A DNA stretch of 64,000 nt from JAHZKN01 sp965250205. GTDB taxonomy: Bacteria; Pseudomonadota; Alphaproteobacteria; Rhizobiales; Hyphomicrobiaceae. Each line of letters starts with the position of its first letter. Within the stretch, counting starts at the first letter, position 1. The DNA is taken from assembly GCA_965250205.1 (NCBI GenBank), contig CBDFNK010000014.1, positions 62,001 through 126,000 on the forward strand, read 5' to 3'. The notes beneath the pieces were generated by a model, which worked only from the letters and a program-made list of their open reading frames with translations, had not been told where the DNA came from and did no database searches. Of the stretch, positions 1 to 7,419 are shown in pieces. Made by a program: the position numbers and the translations under genes.

Positions 1-827
1 CGATCATGCAAGGTGATTTGACGGAGCGTATTCCGATCTCAGGTCAGCACGATGAGTTGGATGACCTGTCGCGCAACCTCAACCAAATGCTGGATCGTAT
101 TAATCAGTTGATGTTTGGGTTGCGGGAAGTGTCAGACAACATCGCCCATGATCTCAAGACACCGCTTAACCGGTTACGCAACCGGGCCGAAGGGGCGCTG
201 CGTGACCCTCGCGGTGGCGAAGCCTATCGAGAAGGGTTGGAACGCACGATTGAAGAGGCCGATGGGCTCATTCGAACCTTCAACGCGTTGTTGTTGATCG
301 CACGTTTGGAAGCGGGTTCGATTGAAGAGACCGCCGTCACTTTTGATTTAGCGGAAATTCTGGATGATGTAGGCGAGCTGTACCAGCCCGTCGCAGAAGA
401 AAATGGGTTGACGATTGAAACCTCCGCGCCAGAGCCGGTACCGCTACATGCCAATAAGCAGCTGATTGTTCAGGCGCTCGCGAATCTCATCGACAATGCT
501 ATCAAGTATGGTCGCAAGAGCGTGGCCGACAGCCAAAAGACACAACGTGTCACGGCTCAAGTGCGTGTCGAAGACGATCTGGCCCTGATCGAAGTTGGTG
601 ATCATGGCCCAGGCATAAGCCCAGAGGACCGTGAACGGGTTTTGAACCGTTTCGTGCGTCTTGAGCAAAGCCGCACCCAACCTGGAACGGGGCTTGGACT
701 TTCCCTTGTTGCGGCAGTTGCGCGGATGCATGGAGGAACGGTAGAGTTGGATGATAATAAACCGGGCTTGCGTGTGACATTGAGACTGCCGCAGAAAAGT
801 GGGCCTCAAACACAAGTGGCCGATTGA
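1..827 (+). CDS. Sensor histidine kinase, C-terminal part (5' end outside window)
   Basis: The reading frame is open to the window edge, so the sensor region and membrane segments lie upstream. What is visible is the end of a HAMP linker, a HisKA dimerisation domain with the phospho-acceptor His in the motif IAHDLKTPLNRLRNR, and an HATPase_c domain with an N-box (NLIDNAIKYG), G1 box (GDHGPGI) and G2 box (GTGLGLSLV). All catalytic boxes are intact, so it should be an active kinase. No response regulator gene is visible; it would be expected upstream. The stop is followed 31 bases later by the preferred glnE start. Specificity cannot be inferred; HAMP plus HisKA resembles metal/envelope-stress kinases in layout only. 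Confidence 0.9.
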   Translation, partial: IMQGDLTERIPISGQHDELDDLSRNLNQMLDRINQLMFGLREVSDNIAHDLKTPLNRLRNRAEGALRDPRGGEAYREGLERTIEEADGLIRTFNALLLIARLEAGSIEETAVTFDLAEILDDVGELYQPVAEENGLTIETSAPEPVPLHANKQLIVQALANLIDNAIKYGRKSVADSQKTQRVTAQVRVEDDLALIEVGDHGPGISPEDRERVLNRFVRLEQSRTQPGTGLGLSLVAAVARMHGGTVELDDNKPGLRVTLRLPQKSGPQTQVAD

Positions 828-858
828 CCATCGTGTATTGCGAGCGAGGCTTGAGGTG

Positions 859-3828
859 ATGGACGTAGCATCAGAGGGGACCACATCGGCGATGCTCGCT
901 GATCTTATTCAATCCACACCTCTGAGTTGTGGCGAAGACCGTGTAAAAGCCGATCTTGAAGAACTTTGCTCATTAGCCGCTGGTGATGAGACACTGCAAC
1001 CGCTGAGTGATCTTCTCAAAAAACAACCCGTTCGCGATCTCATTACGAGTATTTATTCAGGCTCGCCCTATCTGTCCGGCCTCATTCGTCAGTCTCCCAA
1101 ACGTCTACAAGTCCTGCTTAGCTCAGACCCTGCTGCACGTTTTCACAGTGCACGCGATGAAATGGTAAAGGCGCTTGAAGAGGCGCACTCTTTCGATGAG
1201 GCTATGTCCAGCCTCAGAAAATTCAAATGCGAGGTTGCACTTTTAACGGCGCTTGCAGATCTCGCCGGCGTGTGGCCGGTAATGCAGGTGACGAGTATTC
1301 TTTCTGAGACAGCCGACAGTACGCTACAAAGCGCTGTCCGGTTTCTCTTTCGCCAAGCCATTCAGTCAGGAGATTGGTTGGCCGATACATCCTCTGACGC
1401 CAGCGTTCAACAACCCGATCTGCAATCTGGATACATTGTACTGGCGATGGGCAAGCATGGCGCCCGCGAGCTCAACTATTCGAGCGACATTGATCTTATT
1501 ATTTTCTTTGACCCTGAAAAAGCGCGTTTGCGGGAGGGTTTAGAAGCACAGATATTTTTCGTTCGACTGACACGCGATCTCGTCCGGCTCATGGATGAAC
1601 GCACGCGCGATGGCTACGTGTTTCGAACCGATTTGCGGCTGCGTCCAGATGCAGGGGCAACGCAGGCTGCTTTATCTGTCGATGCCGCCCTTTATTACTA
1701 TGAGAGTGTTGGCCAAAATTGGGAGCGCGCCGCACTTTTAAAAGCCCGTCCTGTGGCAGGCGACATCGAAGCTGGCGATGCCATCCTTCACGATCTGTCA
1801 CCGTATATTTGGCGCAAGTATCTCGACTTTGCTGCCATTTCTGACATTCATGCCATGAAGCGACAGGTGCATGCGTTTCGGGGCCTGGGTGAAATTTCAG
1901 TTGCGGGACACAACGTCAAGCTGGGTCGCGGCGGTATTCGTGAGATTGAATTTTTTGCACAAACCCAACAATTAATTGCAGGTGGCAGGCAACCAGAACT
2001 CCGCGTGCGCCAGACCTTAAAAGCGCTCAAGCGTCTTGAAGAGCGTGAGTGGATTGCGCCGGATGTGCGTGCTGATTTAGAGCGAGCCTATCAATTTTTG
2101 AGAACACTTGAACACCGTATTCAGATGGTTGCCGATGAACAAACACACGAACTACCTGCCGATGAAACGCAATTGCTCTCGTTAGCCCGGTTTTGTAGTT
2201 ATGAAGATATTGCAGAACTTTCGGCTGCCGTCGTTCCGGTCTTTGAGATGGTTCAGAACCATTACGCAGAGTTATTTGAAGATGATCCCGATAGTCTTAG
2301 TCCAAATATGAATCTGGTGTTTGCAGGTGAAGATGATGATCCTGACACCTTGGCAAATTTGACAAAAATGGGGTTCAATCAACCACAGAATGTGGTGGCA
2401 GGTGTTCGGGCTTGGCACCGGGGTCGCTATCGTGCGGTCAGCTCCAAAGGTGGCCAGGAGCGGCTGACGGAAGTGCAACCCTTTTTGATCCAGGCGCTGT
2501 CTGAAACGTCGGATCCAGACCGGGCGTTTGCTGGGTTTGATAGGTTTCTAGCGGAACTGCCGACGGGCGTACAGTTGTTTGCCATTCTCAAGGCTAATCC
2601 CAGTCTGCTTAAGTTGTTTGCCGATATTATGGGGACGGCACCGCGCATGGCGCGCATCTTATCGCGCAGGCACCGCCTGTTGGATGCAGTCCTCGACCCC
2701 CGCACGTTTAGTGTGCTGCCGGATGCGGCAGAAATTGACCAAATCATTGCCGCAGAATTTGCTGGCGCAGAAGATTTTCAAGAGATTCTCGACCGGGCAC
2801 GTATTGTTGGCAATGAGCAGATGTTTTTGATCGGTGTGCGCATTCTAACTGGCACCATTAATGCCAGTAAGGCAGGTGGTGCTTATGCACTGCTGGCAGA
2901 ACGCTTGATTCGCGCGCTGGAAGGGGTCGTTGATCGCGAATTGGTGGAAACCCACGGTGTTGTCAAGGGTGGCGGTACAGCCGTTGTGACCATGGGCAAA
3001 TTGGGCGGGTTGGAAATGACGGCGTCGTCTGATCTGGATCTGATTGTCGTATATGATTTTGATGCAGGAGCGTCAGAGACAGATGGGGCAAAGCCACTCG
3101 CACCCAGTCAGTATTATGCGCGCTTAACGCAACGGTTGATTACGGCGCTGTCTGCTCCAACCCCTGAAGGTATGTTGTACGAAGTTGATATGCGGCTGCG
3201 TCCGTCTGGCAACAAGGGGCCCGTTGCCACTGCGTTAGCAAGCTTTGTGGATTATCAGGTGACAGAGGCATGGACGTGGGAACACATGGCGTTGACCCGG
3301 GCTCGTGTCGTGTCTGGACCGGATAGCCTCAAGGCAAAAGTGGGCGCCGCCATTCACGAGGTATTGGTGACGCGTCGCACGCTGTCAAAGGTTACGACAG
3401 ATGTACGTGACATGCGCGAGCGGATTTTGGAGCAAAAGAAAACCGACAATATCTGGAATTTGAAGCAAGTGCGCGGCGGCTTCGTTGATTTGGAGTTCAT
3501 CGCTCAATACTTGCAATTGATCTATGCTCACGATCACCCAAGCGTGCTTGATCAGACCACGGTGGTCGCTTTGCGCAAGTTGATGGATGCCGGGTGTTTG
3601 GCACCAAGAGACGGCGAAGCGTTGATCACGGCATCCCGTTTGATGCATAATCTGGGTCAGATTTTGCGGCTTTGTCTTGATGAAGATTTTAATCCTCAAA
3701 AAGCACCGAAGGGCCTTAAGGACCTATTGGCGCGCGCAGGCGATAGCCCCAGTTTTGCCGCCCTTGAAGCAAAATTGAGAGATACCCTGGCCGAGGTGCA
3801 CGCGATTTATGAACGTATTGTTGCCTAA
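859..3828 (+). CDS. glnE: Bifunctional glutamine synthetase adenylyltransferase/deadenylase
   Basis: GlnE attaches AMP to, and removes it from, glutamine synthetase in response to PII, tuning nitrogen assimilation in the cytoplasm. The protein is about 989 residues, the normal family size. It has two nucleotidyltransferase domains with the paired motifs GKHGARELNYSSDIDLI (N-terminal, deadenylylase) and GKLGGLEMTASSDLDLIVVYD (C-terminal, adenylyltransferase; 21 residues, best read as GKLGG...SSDLDL), each followed by a GlnD PII-uridylyltransferase-like helical region. An in-frame GTG at 799 would overlap the kinase gene; the ATG at 859, preceded by a GAGG-type ribosome site, is preferred. The order sensor kinase then glnE is common in Hyphomicrobiales. 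The frame is complete. Confidence 0.97.
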   Translation: MDVASEGTTSAMLADLIQSTPLSCGEDRVKADLEELCSLAAGDETLQPLSDLLKKQPVRDLITSIYSGSPYLSGLIRQSPKRLQVLLSSDPAARFHSARDEMVKALEEAHSFDEAMSSLRKFKCEVALLTALADLAGVWPVMQVTSILSETADSTLQSAVRFLFRQAIQSGDWLADTSSDASVQQPDLQSGYIVLAMGKHGARELNYSSDIDLIIFFDPEKARLREGLEAQIFFVRLTRDLVRLMDERTRDGYVFRTDLRLRPDAGATQAALSVDAALYYYESVGQNWERAALLKARPVAGDIEAGDAILHDLSPYIWRKYLDFAAISDIHAMKRQVHAFRGLGEISVAGHNVKLGRGGIREIEFFAQTQQLIAGGRQPELRVRQTLKALKRLEEREWIAPDVRADLERAYQFLRTLEHRIQMVADEQTHELPADETQLLSLARFCSYEDIAELSAAVVPVFEMVQNHYAELFEDDPDSLSPNMNLVFAGEDDDPDTLANLTKMGFNQPQNVVAGVRAWHRGRYRAVSSKGGQERLTEVQPFLIQALSETSDPDRAFAGFDRFLAELPTGVQLFAILKANPSLLKLFADIMGTAPRMARILSRRHRLLDAVLDPRTFSVLPDAAEIDQIIAAEFAGAEDFQEILDRARIVGNEQMFLIGVRILTGTINASKAGGAYALLAERLIRALEGVVDRELVETHGVVKGGGTAVVTMGKLGGLEMTASSDLDLIVVYDFDAGASETDGAKPLAPSQYYARLTQRLITALSAPTPEGMLYEVDMRLRPSGNKGPVATALASFVDYQVTEAWTWEHMALTRARVVSGPDSLKAKVGAAIHEVLVTRRTLSKVTTDVRDMRERILEQKKTDNIWNLKQVRGGFVDLEFIAQYLQLIYAHDHPSVLDQTTVVALRKLMDAGCLAPRDGEALITASRLMHNLGQILRLCLDEDFNPQKAPKGLKDLLARAGDSPSFAALEAKLRDTLAEVHAIYERIVA

Positions 3829-3906
3829 AACGGGGCTTTGGCGTGGGCTTGATGTCTCGATGACGGATTGGGCGACGGATTTGAGGCCCTTTGAGCGTTG
3901 TCTGTA

Positions 3907-4020
3907 GATCAACCTGCGAAAAGTTGGGTTCGACTTTGAGCAGATAAGTTGATCGTCAGTCATGAGATAGAGCATCGAGCAAATAGCTTCACTGTGTACA
4001 ACAAAAGGCTCGACCCTCTT
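3907..4020 (+). repeat. Dispersed two-hairpin repeat, copy 1
   Basis: Module A (3907-3954) folds as a nested hairpin: GATCAAC pairs with GTTGATC, CTGC with GCAG, and AAAGT with ACTTT. Module B (about 3966-4020) carries a weaker inverted pair around AGAGCATCGAGC. The same two modules recur at 5915-6036 (reverse orientation) and 26801-26949. This copy lies between glnE and the ECF sigma gene, so it may also hold the sigma operon promoter or a terminator for glnE. No match to a named repeat family is claimed. Confidence 0.8.
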
Positions 4021-4060
4021 GTGAGGGATGAACGAAACGTCTCTAGGTGGCAGTTAGGCT

Positions 4061-4765
4061 ATGCAACGTGCTCAGGTGATGGAGTTACCACGTCCGATTG
4101 GCGGAGGGCTTGTGATCGAAGATCCGAAGGATCAGAGCTCTGTCTCAGATGGTGCCGCGACACGCGTGTGCGACCAACGAAGTGATGGGCGCCAATCCTT
4201 TCTGGACGAGGCCGACTTGTTGACGCGCGCCTGTGCTGGGCATCAAAGCGCTTTTCGCGTCTTGGTGGATCGTCATTTATCGACAGTGGTTGCCGGCGCA
4301 CGGGGTTTGTTGAACGATGCCAGTGAAGCTGAAGATGTGGCGCAAGAAGCATTTGTGCGTTTATGGCAGCGTGCAGGTCGATTAGAAATTGGTGCCGCAG
4401 GTGTCCGCCCTTGGTTGCGGCAGGTCAGCCGCAATTTGGCAATTGATCGATTGCGGTCCGCCAAACGTCTTGATGTCGTGGCAGAAATTTCCGAGCATGG
4501 CGAAGCAGCTACGCAACAGGGCCATGTCGAGGACATCGAGCGCGCCGATCACGTCGCGGACGCGCTTGCAGCGCTACCAGACAGACAACGTGTTGCTCTA
4601 ACTCTGTTTCATTTTGAGGAGCTTAGCCAGGTTGAGGTGGCTGAGGCTTTGTCGTGTTCTGTAGAAGCGGCTGAATCTCTGTTGTCGCGTGGACGACGAC
4701 GCCTCAAGATAGAGTTGAAAGAAAGTTGGCGCACTTTGTTAGATGAAACAGATGCGGCATCATGA
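4061..4765 (+). CDS. ECF-type RNA polymerase sigma factor
   Basis: A 234-residue sigma-70 family protein of the extracytoplasmic-function type. Region 2 is seen around LLNDASEAEDVAQEAFVRLW and RPWLRQVSRNLAIDRLR, and region 4 around ALPDRQRVALTLFHFEELSQ with a helix-turn-helix (EVAEALSCSVEAAESLLSRG). The first 50 residues before region 2 are longer than usual, so the true start may be a later codon. It heads a three-gene set (sigma, one-TM protein, periplasmic metal-sensor-like protein). In other alphaproteobacteria similar sets respond to metals or envelope stress; the signal here is inference. Confidence 0.93.
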   Translation: MQRAQVMELPRPIGGGLVIEDPKDQSSVSDGAATRVCDQRSDGRQSFLDEADLLTRACAGHQSAFRVLVDRHLSTVVAGARGLLNDASEAEDVAQEAFVRLWQRAGRLEIGAAGVRPWLRQVSRNLAIDRLRSAKRLDVVAEISEHGEAATQQGHVEDIERADHVADALAALPDRQRVALTLFHFEELSQVEVAEALSCSVEAAESLLSRGRRRLKIELKESWRTLLDETDAAS

Positions 4766-4850
4766 GCGACGTGGGGATGAGACAGATACCACAAGGAAGT
4801 TGGTCAGGTGAGTTGAGCTCACGAAAGCGATGGAATGAAAGACGAAAAAG

Positions 4851-5399
4851 ATGAGTGAACAAAAAACAATCAACCGAGCTCTGTTAGATGAGACCCTTGA
4901 GCGATTTGGTGCCGATGCGATGCGCTGGCCGGAAACCATACGTGGTGCGCTTCAGGCATTGATTGCAGATGATCCGGTGGCAAAAGCTACGGTGAAGGAA
5001 TTTGCAGCCCTGGATCAGGTGCTCACGCGTGCAGGGGAGACAGCTGGGTCTGACACTCTCGCGCGCCATGATGCATTGGCTGAAAGGATCATGAGTTCCA
5101 TTGCAACGGCGACACGACCAACGGATGGCAGTAATGTTGTGGCCTTTGAGCCCCAGAGGCGGCGCATGCCATCAACCAACCGATCGCCCCGTGGTTGGCC
5201 TAATGTGGCGGCAGCAGGCACGCTTGCGGCGTCCTTGCTGCTTGGTATTACGATTGGTGCAACCGGGATCGCCAACAACACGTTGACGCCGGTATCTGAG
5301 GCTTTGGGTCTCGGCAGTATTGCAACAGAAACTGCAGCACTCTCAGATCCTATTTTTGATGTCGTTGATGGCAACTCATATGACGATGATGTGCTTTAA
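4851..5399 (+). CDS. Single-pass membrane protein, probable anti-sigma partner
   Basis: A 182-residue protein with a hydrophilic N-terminal part of about 115 residues, one strongly hydrophobic segment (about 120-140, AAGTLAASLLLGITIGATGI) and a short acidic C-terminal tail. The motif RFGADAMRWPE near the N-terminus recurs in small proteins encoded next to ECF sigma factors in alphaproteobacteria. A cytoplasmic domain plus one TM helix, encoded directly after the sigma gene, suggests an anti-sigma role, but no zinc-binding HxxxCxxC motif is present. The function is inferred from position only. Confidence 0.75.
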   Translation: MSEQKTINRALLDETLERFGADAMRWPETIRGALQALIADDPVAKATVKEFAALDQVLTRAGETAGSDTLARHDALAERIMSSIATATRPTDGSNVVAFEPQRRRMPSTNRSPRGWPNVAAAGTLAASLLLGITIGATGIANNTLTPVSEALGLGSIATETAALSDPIFDVVDGNSYDDDVL

Positions 5400-5413
5400 C
5401 AAGAGGTAGAACG

Positions 5414-5917
5414 ATGGCGACAACTGGTTTTTCCGGGCTAAGCCGGGTCATGAAAAGTGTGATTATCGCATCGTTGGCGCTCAACCTATTGGTGATTGGT
5501 GCGCTTGCAACGGCGTGGGTCCGCCACGGCGGAAAACATTTCCACCATGGCGGTATTGAGCGGAGCTTAATCCATTTTGCATATCGTAAATTGCCGCGCG
5601 AGAAACGCCGCGCCTTAAGACAAGCCTGGCGTAAAGAGCGAGATACCTTACGCCCTTTATTTAACGACGTGCGTGATGCGCGCAAAAAATTTGGGAGCGT
5701 GTTGCAAGCTGAGAAATATGATCGCGCAGCCGTCGAAACCGCATTGGCCACCGTTTGGCAGAAGCGATCCCTTGTGCGTCAGCGTGGATCTCAGAAATTT
5801 CTAGACTTGCTTGAGACGCTGACAGATGAGGAAAAGCGTGCCTTTGGTGCATTCATCCAAGAAGACAAGCGCGGCAGCTGGCGTCGCCGTCACAAGGGCT
5901 GGCGACATCGCGACTAG
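5414..5917 (+). CDS. Periplasmic heavy-metal sensor-like protein (CnrR/CpxP-type)
   Basis: A 167-residue protein with an N-terminal membrane anchor (about residues 12-35) and a helical periplasmic domain of the Metal_resist/CnrX-CpxP type. Recognisable features are the paired LPREKRRALRQAW and LRPLFNDVRDARKKF helices and a histidine-rich stretch after the anchor (RHGGKHFHHGG) that could bind metal. It starts 14 bases after the previous gene and shares its operon. Family members sense metals or folding stress and act on an anti-sigma or kinase partner. The C-terminus is Arg/Lys/His-rich. Its TAG stop is the first base triplet of a dispersed repeat copy. Confidence 0.85.
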   Translation: MATTGFSGLSRVMKSVIIASLALNLLVIGALATAWVRHGGKHFHHGGIERSLIHFAYRKLPREKRRALRQAWRKERDTLRPLFNDVRDARKKFGSVLQAEKYDRAAVETALATVWQKRSLVRQRGSQKFLDLLETLTDEEKRAFGAFIQEDKRGSWRRRHKGWRHRD

Positions 5918-6036
5918 AGCGTCGCGCCTTTTGTTGTGCACAGCGAAGCTATTTGCTCAACGCTCTATCTCATGGTTGGCGATCAACGTATCTGCTCAAA
6001 GGCGAACCCAACTTTTCGCAGATCGATCTAGATCAA
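5915..6036 (-). repeat. Dispersed two-hairpin repeat, copy 2 (inverted)
   Basis: This is the reverse complement of the 3907-4020 repeat. Module B (5915-5967) is bounded by TAGAGCGT and ACGCTCTA and starts exactly on the stop codon of the metal-sensor-like gene. Module A (5981-6028) runs from GATCAACGTATCTGC to GCAGATCGATC. With copy 1 it brackets the ECF operon as an inverted pair. Between the convergent genes ending at 5917 and 6051 it could also serve as a bidirectional terminator. Confidence 0.8.
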
Positions 6037-6050
6037 TCTTAAGCAGAGGT

Positions 6051-7220
6051 CTAGTTTACAGTGCTAGCGCGCCCCGTGGCCGTGCAATGCGCGTCGTTAA
6101 AAAAATCTGATTGCATCGGGCAATCAAACAAAGTGACGGCTGACCAGATTCCAGTGTCGTTGATCCCGATCACCAACGTTGTACCCTGCAACTCAAGCAA
6201 CGCCTGGGCGATTACCAGAGAGAGAGAGGGCGCTGTCTTGGATTGCGGGGGCTTGGTACACACGGTTGAGACTTCAATTTCAACAATTTCACCGCTTTGT
6301 TGAACACGCACAGTGATCGCGCCATGGCTTGCTGTGCGTTTGAGCGCCTCTGAGAAGAGATTGACAAAGGTCTGTCTGAGAGGTCGTTTATCAGCATTAA
6401 CATAGAGGTCGGAGGCCAGATCAAGCGACAGTGAGATCGACTTGCCGCAAGCCTCTGTGGCAACGAAATTCCAAGCTTCATAGAGCGTGTCGGTTAAATT
6501 GCTTGTTTGTGTGACGCGTTCAAACGTGGGTCTATTTGCAAGCAGGCTTGTCATCGCCAGGGTGTCTTCAGCGGATTTTAGGAGTTCGTGCCCGCTGTCG
6601 CGAATGTGTGCCAGATATTCTCGGTATTTAGGATTCTCAAGGGGACCCAGAAGCTCTGCATTCATGACGTCAGAAAAGCCGATCATGGCATTCAGGGGCG
6701 TGCGCAGTTCATGACTAACCTGCGACATCAGATCTGACCAATCTGAACATTTGGAAGCCGTCACTGTGTCCAAGGGCAAACAGGCCGGTTGGTTGGCGAG
6801 GTGTTGGCGGCTTGTGTGGCGCAATGCGGCAAGGCTTTGGCCCATGCTGGCTTCGCTATTTTTGTCGATTGGATGGGACTGTGGCGAAACGGGTGGTACG
6901 TGGCTCTGTGATTGTGCCTCTCCTTCGGTTTCGTCTAGGAGGTTTTGGACGGCAGACAGTGGTCGGCGTTCAGACCAGACTAAGAGCGTTGCAAACAATA
7001 ATCCGTAGCCAATGACCAAGGTCGGCCAAAGGGCGTTGTTGACATTACCTGTGGCCCCATCGGCGAGAACAATATGCACGCTTGCAATCAGCAGAAGGAG
7101 ACTACCAATGGCCTGCTTAGTGAGCGAGAAACCCAACGTTTTTAGCGTTTTTAGTATTTGACCCGACCTTGCACAGGGCACAGCTCTCCCCGTTGGACGG
7201 GTGGAGTATTGGTCCACCAT
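6051..7220 (-). CDS. Membrane histidine kinase-like protein with degenerate ATPase domain
   Basis: A 389-residue protein with two membrane helices (about residues 34-55 and 65-83) and a classic HisKA box with the phospho-acceptor His (SQVSHELRTPLNAMIGFSD). The following HATPase-like region is decayed at its key sites. The N-box reads NLFSEALKRTA, lacking the magnesium-binding Asn, and no DxGxG (G1) or GxGLG (G2) motif is found; the stretch EVSTVCTKPPQSKTAPSLSL stands in their place. It is therefore unlikely to bind ATP and may act as a phosphotransfer or scaffold protein, as ChpT- or DivL-like proteins do. The frame is intact, arguing against simple decay. It is transcribed towards the ECF operon. 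Confidence 0.85.
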   Translation of the reverse strand: MVDQYSTRPTGRAVPCARSGQILKTLKTLGFSLTKQAIGSLLLLIASVHIVLADGATGNVNNALWPTLVIGYGLLFATLLVWSERRPLSAVQNLLDETEGEAQSQSHVPPVSPQSHPIDKNSEASMGQSLAALRHTSRQHLANQPACLPLDTVTASKCSDWSDLMSQVSHELRTPLNAMIGFSDVMNAELLGPLENPKYREYLAHIRDSGHELLKSAEDTLAMTSLLANRPTFERVTQTSNLTDTLYEAWNFVATEACGKSISLSLDLASDLYVNADKRPLRQTFVNLFSEALKRTASHGAITVRVQQSGEIVEIEVSTVCTKPPQSKTAPSLSLVIAQALLELQGTTLVIGINDTGIWSAVTLFDCPMQSDFFNDAHCTATGRASTVN

Positions 7221-7419
7221 CCTTCAATCCCTCTAATATAAGATTTGCCCAATCTTATGCGTTCACTCAGCCCAGCGATTAAAGCGTGAAATGTGCGCCG
7301 AATCGCTTGACCAGACTCGCTGATTCGCGACTCCCCTGTCGAGGGAGAATAAATCCGTCAAGTCGTTTTTTTTGCGCTGGGGACAGGGCTGAGTCTTTGC
7401 GACCACGCCTTGTGTTGAT

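Noticed and set aside
799..858. GTG at 799 as the glnE start
   Set aside because: It overlaps the kinase gene and adds residues not typical of GlnE; the ATG at 859 has the better site.
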